A stretch of 64,000 nucleotides of DNA from positions 101,604,794-101,668,793 of the forward strand of contig OV277858.1 in NCBI GenBank assembly GCA_922989275.2. The letters run 5' to 3'. Below the pieces are notes generated by a model. The model was not told the origin of the DNA, made no database searches, and worked only from the letters and a program-made list of their open reading frames with translations. Source of the DNA: Gari tellinella (lineage: Eukaryota; Mollusca; Bivalvia; Cardiida; Psammobiidae). Positions within the stretch are counted from its first letter, which is position 1. Every line of letters begins with the position of its first letter. The position numbers and the translations under genes are program-made. Shown in pieces: positions 45,944 through 56,250 of the stretch.

Positions 45944-46548
45944 TTAACATCTAGAAAGATACTGATAATGCCTTCTGTGTTTTGTGTCCAGGACTTCCTC
46001 GGTGGGGAATTCTTTTCCGAGTGTAGAAGATGTTAAAGGCGTGAAAAGGCATATTTATGGCGTAATGGGTTAAAGGATATCTACATCTCTTCAATTAGTG
46101 GTTGCTTATTACAACATTGACTGTATGCATATTCTTCTACAAAGCACTGAAAGTGATAAAATATGTTTATTATTTGACAGATAGAAGTGCTTCAGTTATT
46201 AATTATTGATAATTAAACGAAATCCTCCTCAGGGATTTCCAGACTCCATACATTATAATTTAGTGTTTTATGTTTGACTTAATACTTTTCAATGTGATAT
46301 TAGCTAAACGGATATTGATGTGATTGGTTATAGATTAATTCTTTGATAAATCTTTGTGTAGATAAATAGTATAACTTTAATATCATAAAAAGTTAATAAC
46401 GACTGTTGCTGATCCAACAGCTTCTCCTCAGCTACTTCATTAATTGCATGTTTTAGATGTTACATGTACGACAGCAGACTGCTTGAAGCAAGATGACAGT
46501 AAAACAGAAATTTCTTTGAAGAATTTTCTGTTTTACTGTCACGTTGCT

Positions 46549-46976
46549 TTAACCCATTCCCCCATAGCATGTTTCTAGTATTGAAGATACAGTAAAACCT
46601 CTCTATAACGGCCACTAAAGTGTGCTAATTTATTAGTTGTTTTTGACAGGTGACTGCTTAAAGCATGGTGACAGTAAAACAGAAAGCTCCTGTAGGAGCT
46701 TTCTGTTTTACTGTCACCTTGCTTTAAGCTGTCACCTGTCATTTAAATAACCAATTAGTCCTCGTTTTAGTGGCCGTTATAGAGAGGTTTTACTGTATGT
46801 GACCACTTAAAGCAGGTTGCTTTACTTTCAACTTGCTTTAAACTACCATATGCCATGATAAAGAAACTATTTCTTCTTGTGAATATTTATCACTGTATAA
46901 ATTGGAATTATGTTCTTCAGTGGAAGAGTATATTAAATGTGTAAAAAGTCGTATTTATGGGGTAATAGGTTATTAA
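46549..46976. mobile_element. T-G MITE, middle layer of the nest
   Basis: TTAA at 46549 and 46973. CCCATTCCCCCATAGCATGT start, right part AAAAGTCGTATTTATGGGG. It is interrupted by the M-ACC copy at 46590-46795; its own hairpin is shortened (GCAGGTTGCTTTACTTTCAA). Confidence 0.85.
46590..46795. mobile_element. M-ACC MITE, inner layer of the nest
   Basis: 206 bases, TA both sides, ends CAGTAAAACCTCTCTATAAC and inverted mate, H2-type hairpin with CCTGTAGG centre. Confidence 0.93.
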
Positions 46977-47046
46977 GCGGTCATCTGTGTTTTAAATATC
47001 AATTAGCCTTTATTTTATTAGTCGGAATAGAGAGGTTTTACTGGAC

Positions 47047-47289
47047 CACAACATCCGCGTAACGCGGCGTCTGATCTGGATTCAAGCTGTTTGCACTCGT
47101 AATTATGTTCTCCTTGTCAAAATGTCCAATGGATGACTTTGAGAACACCAGCAGACGACAATTTTATGCAGAAGATATTGCAGCTGTGAAAAGGTTGGTC
47201 ATAAGTGTCTTGTTTTCGGGAGCAGCGGCAATCATTGTTGTAGGGAGGTAATCGTTGCTCGGATGACCGTTGTGTGGAGGGAACACTGT
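47047..47289. mobile_element. M-CTC MITE, left half lost
   Basis: Begins in the hairpin tip (CGCGTAACGCGG), keeps the second arm, the GCAGACGACAATTTTATGC block and right end GTGTGGAGGGAACACTG. Confidence 0.8.
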
Positions 47290-47299
47290 GTTTAAAATG

Positions 47300-47615
47300 T
47301 ACCAGACTTAATTGGAGACTGGAATTGTGCATTTTAAGTTTTAATGGGTAATGAGTTAAAGAATAAAAGAAATTGGTTTTTAAATAAGCAGCCCGCCCTG
47401 TCGCCTGATTATATAGGCTGCGTAGGAGTTGGTATCTCTATAGAATCCAGGTGCGTCCATACGAATGACTAAACCCTTAGGAGGGACGGACCTGGGTTTT
47501 TTTTCGTAAAAACTTTACTATAAAAAATATGTAGTCTCATTCGCGCCATTGATTTGTCCAAAAATGAAAACTACGAATTTCATTTAGAAAGGTCTGCTTA
47601 ACTTTCTTCCCCATG
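47300..47615. other. No recognised feature
   Basis: Non-coding sequence without a clear repeat. Confidence 0.4.
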
Positions 47616-47628
47616 TTTAACCATAAAG

Positions 47629-47694
47629 CAAACAGTGTAGACTCTGACGATACGCAACATTTTGCGGCCTCTCATCATTGTCTACACTGTTTGC
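47629..47694. repeat. Hairpin GCAAACAGTGTAGAC with bulged stem
   Basis: Outer arms GCAAACAGTGTAGAC and GTCTACACTGTTTGC pair perfectly; the inner part (GCAACATTTTGC tip) pairs imperfectly. Confidence 0.7.
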
Positions 47695-47938
47695 TGAAGG
47701 AATTTGTAGCAAAGAAATGTGCCATTTAATGTTAGACAATTTGGCGAATTGGCATCCACTTTTGTTTCTCCCATGGCAACGGTTTCTTATCCAAATTCAA
47801 GCCGGTATAGTTAATTCCTAATGTGTACTTTATAGATAAGCTGCAAATACTGTCATCACATAGTCTGTAACCTCGGTGATATTCTAGATGACAGAAGATA
47901 TTTCAATTATAAAAGTTTAATAATGATAAATACAAGTA

Positions 47939-48144
47939 CAGTAAAACCTCGCTATTACGACCACTAAAACGAAGGCTAATTGAGTGTATAATAGACAGGT
48001 GACAGCTTAAAGCAAGGTTACAGTGAAACAGAAAGCTCCTATAGGAGCTTTCTGTTTCACTGTCACCTTGCTTTAAGCGGTCACCTATCGTAAACACCCT
48101 AATAATTAACATAATTTAGTGGTCGTAATAGCGAGGTTTTACTG
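47939..48144. mobile_element. M-ACC MITE, intact
   Basis: 206 bases, TA both sides, ends CAGTAAAACCTCGCTATTAC and mate, H2-type hairpin with CCTATAGG centre. It differs from 63559-63764 at about eight positions. Confidence 0.95.
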
Positions 48145-48214
48145 TAGTTTGTCTAGTCCATACGGGTCTCGTCATTTTTATGTTTTTACACTGAATTCTG
48201 GCTTTTTACTCAAT

Positions 48215-48430
48215 TACTTGAACTGCCATGACGTCATCGATGTTAAACGATTGTCACCTGCTTTTATTTCTCAAATTTAAATTTTAGGTATTTTGACTTA
48301 ACCATTTTTATGCGTGATACACTTTTAGGTGTACCTCTAGGCATACAGCTTTGATCTCACAATGTGGGGCCTGATCTGAGATGAAAGCTGTTTGCAGCTA
48401 AGTCAATATTCTATCAGAAACTGCTAAAAT
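48215..48430 (-). mobile_element. T-C MITE, diverged
   Basis: ACTTGAACTGCCATGACGTC, GTCACCTGC and TTTATTTCTCAAATTTAAAT match T-C in reverse; the hairpin is reduced to CAGCTTTGATCTC..GAGATGAAAGCTG. Confidence 0.6.
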
Positions 48431-48795
48431 CTTTTTCAAATATTTGAGTTATATCCGCTGCAGAAGACATTTTAAAATGGCCGCAAATATTACCTAGCAT
48501 ACAATGGGTTAAGAAATCAATCTCCCTTACAGAGAGTATTCACTCGCTCCTCAAAATAATCTCTGTCACAGGCTACATCTCCAAATGCCAAGATAACATT
48601 TCATGTAGAAGCAATCAAACATTCCTACTAAAATCAGAGTATCTTTTTATGTAAAATATTGTAGTTTTCAGCCAAAAATAAATAAAGTATTAAGGGACAA
48701 ATCATAGAACTATTACGTGTATCATTTGATGATATTCATATATATATCGTGAGGGGAAACACGGAACACAATAATTCAGCTATTGTACGCCATTA

Positions 48796-49042
48796 CAGTG
48801 GATAAAACGTTATTCTTTCCAAATAAAAACGTTTACGCGAAAACTATTATTTCCTTTGCAAACAATTTGGAGCCAGATCAGACGCCGGGTTACCCGGCGT
48901 CTGATTTGGCGGCAAACTATTTGCCACTTAGCTGAAAATCAATATTTAGAAATATTAAAATGTTGTTATATTCTACATTTTTGTGAATTGCGTTTGCGTT
49001 TCTTTTGCGTTTAAACGGGAAAGAATAACCTTTTCTCCAAGT
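48796..49042 (+). mobile_element. M-GAG MITE
   Basis: TA then CAGTGGATAAAACGTTATTC, H1 hairpin with GGGTTACCC tip (48858-48922) and GAATAACCTTTTCTCC right end. Confidence 0.85.
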
Positions 49043-49211
49043 TGTAGATCGACTTTTTAAGTGTGTGTTTTGGTACATTCTTCTTGTCAAAGATGTTGAC
49101 AGAGACTGAATCGCCATAATTCTTAAGAATACATTATACGCCAAAAGTATAGTACCTAGTTTACGACAGAGGGGAATGTGTGAGCCGGAAGTGAAAGAGA
49201 GTGTTAGGAAA

Positions 49212-49330
49212 TATTGAAATAAGTGTCAAACAGTTTGAATCCTGATCAGACGCCGCGTTAACGCGGCGTCTGGTCAGAATCCAAACTGTTTGCAAATACG
49301 TTTTATACTAAGGGTAAGGCAAGTTTTGCG
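49212..49330. mobile_element. TTAA-type MITE part with H1 hairpin
   Basis: Hairpin 49227-49292 with a GCGTTAACGC tip. Because the tip contains TTAA it is itself a possible target. AAGGGTAAGGCAAG follows. Confidence 0.7.
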
Positions 49331-49339
49331 GGATGAAAC

Positions 49340-49815
49340 TCGTTTTTGCATACTCATTCCCGTTTTGTTTACTCATGCACGTGTTTTGGTGTGCGCACTC
49401 TCACAAAAATGCAGTAATTAACTTCCGGTCGGTGTTTCAGCATTCTCCAATAAGATACAACGTTTGTTGTGCATGTATGCACACTCGCTAAGTGCAAGCA
49501 GTAGAGTAAATGCCACATATGTTCATAATTTAATTGAATGATGTAAAGCAAGAAATATACATGCAATTGAATGTTGTTACAAATCCCTCAACATTTATCA
49601 CGCAGTTTTTGTAAATTCCTCAAATGTCAAGATTGTCAAGGCATGTATACATGGGAACTATTTTGTCCAACTTTAAAGTCGTAAAACTGCAATCAATTAA
49701 AACGACAAGAATATAAATGAGCTAGAGATAATGATTCGCCCTTAACATGAAACGAGGCATTATCCGTTCGTCCTGTGAATGCTTCCACTTTATCAGAGAT
49801 GGCGCCGGATATTTT
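49340..49815. other. No recognised feature
   Basis: Non-coding, no clear repeat. Confidence 0.4.
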
Positions 49816-49822
49816 TAATCAT

Positions 49823-50018
49823 TTACCCCATGGCCTACTTTTGAAAAGAGGTGGCCACTTAAATCAGACTGAAAGTAAAACAGAATGCGCTTTAAGGCAC
49901 ACTCTTCTTTACTTTCAGCATGCTTTAAGTAACCGACTACTACGATGTAAAAGTATTCGCATGGCACAAGGGGGACTATTTTCGTCACTGAAGGTATATT
50001 TCTTGAGTAACGGGTTAA
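49823..50018. mobile_element. T-G MITE, diverged
   Basis: TTTACCCCATGGCCTACTTT, GGTGGCCACTTAAATCAGAC, H2 hairpin with GCTTTAAGGC tip, AGTAACGGGTTAA end. Confidence 0.7.
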
Positions 50019-50267
50019 CTTTTCGCCTGCTGCAATACCGCTTGCTTCTTTTTTTTTTTGCTTGAATGTAGATTCAGCTAAGAAAACTTGAAAACATGTA
50101 TCGAGAAATTTTGATTCGAGTCAGACTTCTTTGGGGATTTCTGTAGTAGATTCATTTGAATAGACATTACACACAAACACAATTTTCCGAATATACTGTA
50201 GATATTCTATGTCTTCATTTTTTGATACCTTTTATTGTCTGAAGTAATTTCTTCTATAAGAACGCGA

Positions 50268-50416
50268 AACGCGGCGCTGGTAAGGATCCAAACTGTTTGA
50301 CACTTATTTAAATATTTCTTAAGTCAAAATACCTAAACATTCAAATTTGAGAAATAAAAGCAGTCGATAACTGTTAAAAAATATTAATGATGCCATGGCA
50401 GTCAGTGAATGGGTTA
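50268..50416. mobile_element. T-C MITE, left half lost
   Basis: Starts at the hairpin tip (CGCGAAACGCGG), keeps the second arm, the CAGTCGATAACTG block and TGAATGGGTTAA end. Confidence 0.7.
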
Positions 50417-50644
50417 AGGTAGACAACTGGGTTTTAAAAAAGGGCTCACCGGATGAATACAAGCACGAAAAGATAGCACGTGTAAACAATACACGTGATT
50501 GATTGATTGGTGTCTGTAATATCTTAAAACTGTCAGTCAAAATATTAATTACGACCGCATGTGTATCATATGATACAGTTTTACACAATAGAGAAGTCAT
50601 TTTGCATAGTAATGTCTATAACGACAAATGCTGAAATACTCCAC

Positions 50645-51117
50645 AGCCTGTTTCTAGTTTTGTAGACAGATGATCACTTCCGGCAGGTTGCAAGTGAAGC
50701 AGAATGCGCCTTAACCCTTTCCCTCGTAAAAGCTCCTTTTAGTGCATTCAATTTATTCCTCCACTGTAGAACATTTATACAGCCATGAATATGTATCATA
50801 AGAAATAGTTTCTTTATTCTATCAGATGGTAGCTTAAAGCAGGCTGAAAGTAAAGCCGAATGCGCCTTAAGGCGCATTCTGCTTTACTTTCAACCTGCTT
50901 TAAGTAGTCACATATTTTCAAAACTAGAAACAGGCTATGGGGTAAAGGGTTAATGCGCATTCTGCTTTAGTTTCAGCCTGCATTAAGCTACCATCTGCTA
51001 GGATATAGAAACTATTTCTTATGGTACATGTTCATGTCTGTATAAATTGGAACTATTTTCTTCAGTGGTGGAATAAATTGAATGCGCTAAAAGGCGCTTC
51101 TTTGGGGGAAAGGGTTA
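50645..51117. mobile_element. T-G MITE with another T-G in its hairpin tip
   Basis: AGCCTGTTTCTAGTTTTGTA start, first H2 arm to GCGCC, interruption 50711-50953, then the second arm (TGCGCATTCTGCTTTAG) and right end GGCGCTTCTTTGGGGGAAAG then GGTTAA. Confidence 0.88.
50711..50953. mobile_element. T-G MITE nested in a hairpin tip
   Basis: TTAA on each side. CCCTTTCCCTCGTAAAAGC start, complete H2 hairpin with GCGCCTTAAGGCGC centre, CTATGGGGTAAAGGG end. It lies exactly in the CCTTAAGG centre of the outer hairpin. Confidence 0.92.
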
Positions 51118-51153
51118 AGCTTGACTCCATTGCTCTTATTCAAAGACATGTCC

Positions 51154-51391
51154 TAACCCATTGAACCCTAGTGATAGCCGTGTTCTTTGCAAAAACAGTG
51201 CCTGTTTAGTGTACACTTGTCCAATGCAAATGGTGCGGACCAAAGTCCTAAAAGAGCATTCTGTTCAGGGTCTGCATAGTTTCTCATTTAGCGAGACATT
51301 GTAAAAATACCATTCAAAAGTGAATAAGACTAAATTGGAAACTAGAGTTATCCATTTGAGATTTCATGGAGGAAATAGTTATGCAAAGAGA
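51154..51391. mobile_element. T-D MITE, diverged
   Basis: TAACCCATTGAACCCTAGTG start, CACTTGTCCAATGCAAATGG, decayed hairpin at 51224-51282 and TCCATTTGAGATTTCATGG end. Confidence 0.65.
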
Positions 51392-51763
51392 TTATTGTAA
51401 AACCTATCACTAGAATTCTAAAATTCAAGCTTGTTCTCGATAACATAAAACAGATGATTGCTTAAAATAAGATTACATTTGATAGCTCAATGAGTACATG
51501 TATGTATACATGTATAAGACAGAAGCAATAAAGAAATCTTCTATAACGCTGTCTCTATAGGCCATCTTATGCCTATCTAAGTGTCTGGTCTGAATGAAAA
51601 CATTTTTAGAAAATATAAGGTTACGAGTAGCAAGAGAAAAAATGGTATAGGACTTAATCAGATAAAGCGATTATTTTAAAACCTAACTTTATATAGGGGT
51701 TAGTGAACAAAAAACAGGGGAAAAAATATTAAAAAATAACATTTTTTATTTATCTGGAGTCTA

Positions 51764-52013
51764 GGGGCTCGTTTCATAAAACTTCGTAGGACAAAAATGG
51801 TCGTAAGTCAAAACTTTAAAATACATTAAATTTTATTTTTTTTATTTCTCGATATTATACTGTTCTGTGACATCTCTTTGAAATCGTCTTTTCAAGACGA
51901 TTCCAAAGAGATGTCACAAGACAAGATTCGATGGAGAAATAAATAATAATTGAGACTTTTATAATCTGACTTACGACAACATTTGTTGTACGAAGTTTTA
52001 AGAAACGGGCCCC
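51764..52013. mobile_element. MITE with GGGCTCGTTTCATAAAACTTCG ends
   Basis: Ends GGGGCTCGTTTCATAAAACT and AAGTTTTAAGAAACGGGCCC are inverted, with GGTCGTAAGTCA / TGACTTACGACAA inside. Central palindrome GTGACATCTCTTTGAAATCG with mate, tip CTTTTCAAGA. Confidence 0.85.
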
Positions 52014-52235
52014 AGGTTCTAAACACTTAGAACTGCAGAACGCTAATTGGTCATTTTCCCCCCAGAAAAGGATCCAGGTCAGAGTTTGCTGTGTCTAGTA
52101 AGATTTAACTCAAATGCTTGACATTCATCTTTTAGTTTTGTAAAAAAGAAGACGTCTCTCAGACCACACTAGTTTGCATATCTACAATGTAATATTCCAG
52201 AACTTCGTTGCAATATGCAGGCATAAATGGGTTAA

Positions 52236-52472
52236 ATAACTCTTTCACTGCCAACGGCGCCAAAAGGAATCTTTGCAACAGTTTGGATTCTGACGCCGCG
52301 TCACACAGCCTCTGATCAGGGTCCAAAAATTTGACTCGTATCGACATTTCTTCAATCTAAACAGTCCTAAATCTGACTTTAAAAATATTGCAGACGACAC
52401 TACCAATGCAGACGATATTTTGGCGGTAACAGGGTTAAAGCAGACGATAAAATTTGGTAGCGAAAGAGTTAA
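52236..52472. mobile_element. TTAA MITE, damaged H1 hairpin
   Basis: AACTCTTTCACTGCCAACGG start, hairpin with deletions (52274-52330), two GCAGACGA blocks and GCGAAAGAGTTAA. Close relative of 12627-12874. Confidence 0.75.
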
Positions 52473-52554
52473 GCTGCCACTTTGTCGTTTTACCCAATGA
52501 GTTTTTGTTTGAGTGTTCGTTATAGTATGATTTATGGGGACACTAGGTACAAAT

Positions 52555-52735
52555 TGGTTAAAGCTGGTTGAATGTAAAGCAGATTTCTCCATAAAGAGCA
52601 TTCTCTTTTACTTTCAATATGCTTTAGTGGTAGTTTGTCTTCAAAACTAGAAACAGGAATAGAGGGTTACAGCAGAATCGTAATAATGCAGAAAACTCCT
52701 TTTGGGACTTTCTGCATTACTTCTTCCTACTTTTA
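52555..52735. repeat. T-G remnant and an M-ACC-like hairpin
   Basis: AAAGCTGGTTGAATGTAAAG..TTTACTTTCAATATGC with AACTAGAAACAGGAATAG, then GTAATAATGCAGAAAACTCC with its mate near 52690-52730. Confidence 0.55.
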
Positions 52736-52774
52736 TCAATTGAACAGAAGACTGTCCATCTTCTGTGAAACTTG

Positions 52775-53095
52775 GTTAGATTTGCTAACAGTGTTTTGAT
52801 CCAGGTGAGACGCTAATTAACTCTTTCCTCCCTGAAACTTTAAATGGACAATTCCATTTTCCATTTTAGTCTAGTCCATTTCTGACTTTTAAGGGTTGTT
52901 TTTGTCAATGTTTGGCATTGTGACAAACAGTGAAGACCCTGATCAGAGGGCTCCTTTCGGAGCCCTCTGATCAGGGTCTTCACTGTTTGCATAGGACAAG
53001 TTTCCTGTTCACATGTACACTGTTTGAAAAGCACGCCTATATGCGGGACTAGGGTTCAAAGAGTTAAATTCGGCGTCTCACCAGGATAAAAGCTG
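52775..53095. mobile_element. H1 hairpin MITE with T-D in its tip
   Basis: First arm GTTTTGATCCAGGTGAGACG before 52817 and second arm CGGCGTCTCACCAGGATAAA after 53067. Between them lies a full T-D element. Confidence 0.8.
52817..53067. mobile_element. T-D MITE nested in a hairpin tip
   Basis: TTAA at 52817 and 53064. CTCTTTCCTCCCTGAAACTT start, perfect hairpin CAAACAGTGAAGACCCTG (52924-52989) and GCGGGACTAGGGTTCAAAG end. Confidence 0.9.
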
Positions 53096-53097
53096 TA

Positions 53098-53354
53098 CAG
53101 TGTAGAAAACGTTATTATTTCCCAATAAACGCGTTTACGTTAAAAGTAGTATTTCTATTGCAAACATCTATCTATTGCTTGAAGCCTGATCAGACGCCGG
53201 GTAATCCGGCGTCTGATCAGGCTCCAAACTGCTTGCCAGAAAGATAAACATTAATTATCAGAATTATCCAAAGGTTGCACTTTTCCACGCATTAGTGCTT
53301 TTCGTTTGCGTTTCGTTTGCTTTTAAATGGGAAAGAATAACGTTTTCTCCACTG
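53098..53354 (+). mobile_element. M-GAG MITE
   Basis: TA both sides, CAGTGTAGAAAACGTTATTA and GAATAACGTTTTCTCCACTG ends. Hairpin with GGGTAATCC tip; a short insertion disrupts the outer first arm. Confidence 0.9.
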
Positions 53355-53672
53355 TATGTGTGACAATCTGACCCTCTTTTGAATACAAATTTTAGAAACA
53401 TCTAATTTAGAAAAATTAGCAGACTGTACCTGTTGCAGACGACAACAAGTCTAAACGCACAACAAAAATGACGTTGTACTTTCTAAATTAAAGCATTTGT
53501 GGCAACAGCTTTATTATTTACATTGCAAACAATTTGGACGATCAGACGCCAGGTAACCCGCCGTCTGATCAGGCTCCAAACTATTTGTTACTCAGATACA
53601 AATATAAAGTCAGAATTTTCAGAAAAATGTCATTTTCTACATTTATTGTATTGCATTAACGTTAAATTTCGT

Positions 53673-53900
53673 TTAAACCTTTACAACCTGGTCTGTTTCT
53701 AGTATTGAAGATAGTTGATCACTTAAAGTAGGTTGAAAGTAAAGCAGAATGTGCATCAAGGCACATTCTGCTTTACATTTTAGCCTGCTTTAAGCTACCC
53801 ATCAGCTAAGATATAGAAACTACTGTAAATTGGAACTATTTTCTTCAGTCGAGAAATAAATTCAATAGGCAAAAATGCATATCTATGGAGTATGGGTTAA
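53673..53900. mobile_element. T-G MITE, first of the stacked pair
   Basis: TTAAACCTTTACAACCTGGT start, H2 hairpin with CATCAAGGC-like tip and GGAGTATGGG right end before TTAA at 53897. Confidence 0.88.
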
Positions 53901-54090
53901 CCCTGACACTCTCAACGACGTCATAAAGCGCATTTGCAAACAATATCCTGATCAGACGCCGCGTAACGCAGTTATATTGCCTTAAATCCAACTTGGAAAC
54001 GATATTGCAGACACCAATATTGAAGCAGACGACAATATGGCGGTAAAAGGGGTAAAAACATCACGATAAATTTGATCAAGAAAGGGTTAA
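53897..54090. mobile_element. T-A MITE, second of the stacked pair
   Basis: TTAACCCTGACACTCTCAAC start, hairpin reduced to one arm, GCAGACGACAATATGGCGG block and AGAAAGGGTTAA end. Confidence 0.88.
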
Positions 54091-54120
54091 ACCGGAAAGA
54101 ATGGTGTATTTTCCACTGTA

Positions 54121-54399
54121 CAGTGGAGAAAACGTTATTTTTTCCCAATAAACGCGTTTACGCGAAAACTATTATTTCCTTTGCAAATAGTTTGGAGCCA
54201 GATCAGAGGCCGGGTTACCCGGCGTCTGATTAGGCTCCAAACAGATTAACATGAATAGTCAGAATCGTCTGGCTCCAAACTGTTTGCCACTAAGCTTAAA
54301 GTCAATATTTAGAATTGTCAAAATGTTATTTTCTACATGTTATTCTTTCCCGTTTAACGCAAATGATACGCAAACGCAAAACAAAAGTTTTCTCCACTG
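54121..54399 (+). mobile_element. M-GAG MITE abutting the previous one
   Basis: Shares the TA at 54119-54120 with the element before it. Ends CAGTGGAGAAAACGTTATTT and AAGTTTTCTCCACTG. The second arm region is partly duplicated (GGCTCCAAAC twice). Confidence 0.88.
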
Positions 54400-54404
54400 C
54401 AATA

Positions 54405-55375
54405 GATGGTCTTACCTTGTAAGTGTATTATATCCAAAGTCAACGTGGTTGATTAGCCAGCAATAAATCCAATGATAAAATGTCCACAAAACTGCGATCA
54501 CTACCACTACCCACCCAGGTGATAAGAAAATGTTAGTTCTCAATATTTGTCATTCGTTTATACATGAACCCGCTCCCTGCGAAACTACGCACACATGGGT
54601 AAATTTATTTTCTCCAAAAAATCTTTGATTTTTATCAGCGGGTTAAGCTGAATTTCGCAATTGATATCCACACGTCCTGTATGTAACCTCTGTCCAATAT
54701 CTGTTTAGGTTTGGGCTACTTTAAAGTCACCATTGTTGACCGATATATGCAAATAATATATAAGGGTCCCGTTAGATATAGATCCCCATTATTGGGAATC
54801 TCGTATGTAAAAGTTAATTTCTCACAGAATCCCACAGTTTGTGTTCATTAACTAATGAATGAAAAAGGCATCAAACGCGGACCTCAAAGAGAGCAGGATT
54901 CTTTCAGCCAATCAGTGAAGCGGAAAGTATTTCGCGCATGATGATTAGACAATCCAAAAGAACAACGCCCCCACACATGGTTTAACAGATTCTGGCACCA
55001 GTGTCAGCGGATACAGCACGACCCGCTTGGGGACTGGAGAGGCGCTCAGCTAGACTGGGGCTGCTGCTCTTGATTAACGTAGATTTTAATGTACAGAATG
55101 CATTAAGGAAAAACTCGGTTACACGGTGGGTTTTTTTCAGATATGGCGAAGTGTTAATTAAGTCCCAGAATCACGCTGTGTATCTTATAGCTGGTCCCAC
55201 GTGCTATATCAGTAGGGAGATTAAATGAGGGCTTCGTCATTCATAATTTTGTCTGCCATGCACGAATATACGCACGTTCTAGTATATGTATTGCTTCCAT
55301 GTCGTCTGTACTTCTGAAAATATATACGTGTATGAGCCAAAATAATAACAACGCACTTTACACATCTACGATTAT
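54405..55375. other. No recognised feature
   Basis: Mostly unique-looking non-coding DNA. An open frame at 55001-55228 starts in a GC-richer patch but shows no domain or splice support. Confidence 0.4.
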
Positions 55376-55378
55376 TAA

Positions 55379-55827
55379 ATGTAACCCATTCAATGCTATG
55401 ACGTCAATTACAGTGGAGAATCTGTTATTCTTTCCCAATAAACGCGTTTACGCTAAAACTATTATTTGCAGTGCAAATAGTTTGGAGCCAGATCAGACGC
55501 CGGGTAACCCGGCGTCTGATCAGGCTCCAAACTGTTTGCCACCAAGATAAACAAGAATTATCAGAATTGTCCAAAAGTTGTTCTTTTCTACGTTTTAGCG
55601 CTTTGCGTTTGCGTACGTTTGCGTTTAAACGGGAAAGAATAACAGATTCTCCACTGTATCTGTCGTCCTCTTATATTTTTCTAATTTAGAATTTAGGTAA
55701 ATTGACTAAAGTAATATACAACGAGTGTCAAACAGTTTGGATTCTGGTCAGACGCCTCGTTACATGTACGAGATTTAAACTGTTTGCAAATAACCAATGT
55801 ACTTGCCGTAAGGCAGTGATTGAGTTA
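55379..55827. mobile_element. T-C MITE host of an M-GAG copy
   Basis: GTAACCCATTCAATGCTATGACGTCA start, interruption at 55411-55656, then TGTCGTCCTCTTATATTTTT, an H1 hairpin (55727-55788) and GTAAGGCAGTGATTGAGTTA end; layout as 31648-31882. Confidence 0.8.
55411..55656 (+). mobile_element. M-GAG MITE, intact and young
   Basis: TA both sides and perfect outer ends. It differs from 16891-17135 by about five substitutions and a one-base indel in 246 bases. Confidence 0.95.
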
Positions 55828-55912
55828 ATATTCAAATGCCTGGGCCCAGATTTACTCACTCACAAGAAATACATGTGTATATTCTATTTCCCACCAGATA
55901 AGACAATGTAGC

Positions 55913-56159
55913 TTAACCCTTCCACTCGCAATGCCTTTATAAAGCGCGTTTGCAAACAGTTTGAATTCTGATCAGACGCCGTGTCACGTGGCATCTGATC
56001 GCGGTCCAAACTGTTTGACACTCGTATCGATATGCATTAAGTCATACTACATTGAACCTTACTTTGAAACGATCTTGAAAACAATAAATTGAAGCAGACG
56101 ACAATGAAACGGTGAAGGGGTTAACATATCACGAATAATTTGGCAGCGAACGAGTTTAA
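55913..56159. mobile_element. T-A MITE
   Basis: TTAACCCTTCCACTCGCAAT start, H1 hairpin with GTGTCACGTGG tip (55951-56020), GCAGACGACAATGAAACGG block, inner GGTTAA and a final TTTAAC. Confidence 0.85.
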
Positions 56160-56250
56160 CCGAATGAACGTGCATGTAACGCAGAATGCGCATTTTGCTT
56201 TATTGTCAACATGCTTTATATTACCACATTTCTTTAAAACTAGAAACATT
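56160..56250. repeat. T-G remnant
   Basis: GCAGAATGCGCATTTTGCTT hairpin remnant and AAAACTAGAAACATTATATG. Confidence 0.55.

Larger units (their letters stand above)
46480..47043. mobile_element. M-ACC-type MITE, outer layer of a three-level nest
   Basis: Hairpin AAGCAAGATGACAGTAAAAC with mate (46487-46550) is broken after GCTTTAA and resumes as GCGGTCATCTGTG..GAATAGAGAGGTTTTACTG at 46977. The break falls in the TTAA of GCTTTAAGCGGTC, as read in intact copies. The left terminal repeat is lost. Confidence 0.8.
53495..54118 (+). mobile_element. M-GAG MITE host of two stacked TTAA MITEs
   Basis: Host hairpin at 53523-53588 and right spacer up to TTTCGTTTAA (53676), then two insertions, then ACCGGAAAGAATGGTGTATT TTCCACTG. 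Intact copies read TTTAAACGGGAAAGAATAAC at this point. Confidence 0.85.

Noticed and set aside
55001..55228. Possible secreted peptide with a Leu run
   Set aside because: The hydrophobic stretch is short and follows several Arg residues; no motif, splice support or repeat of the pattern.
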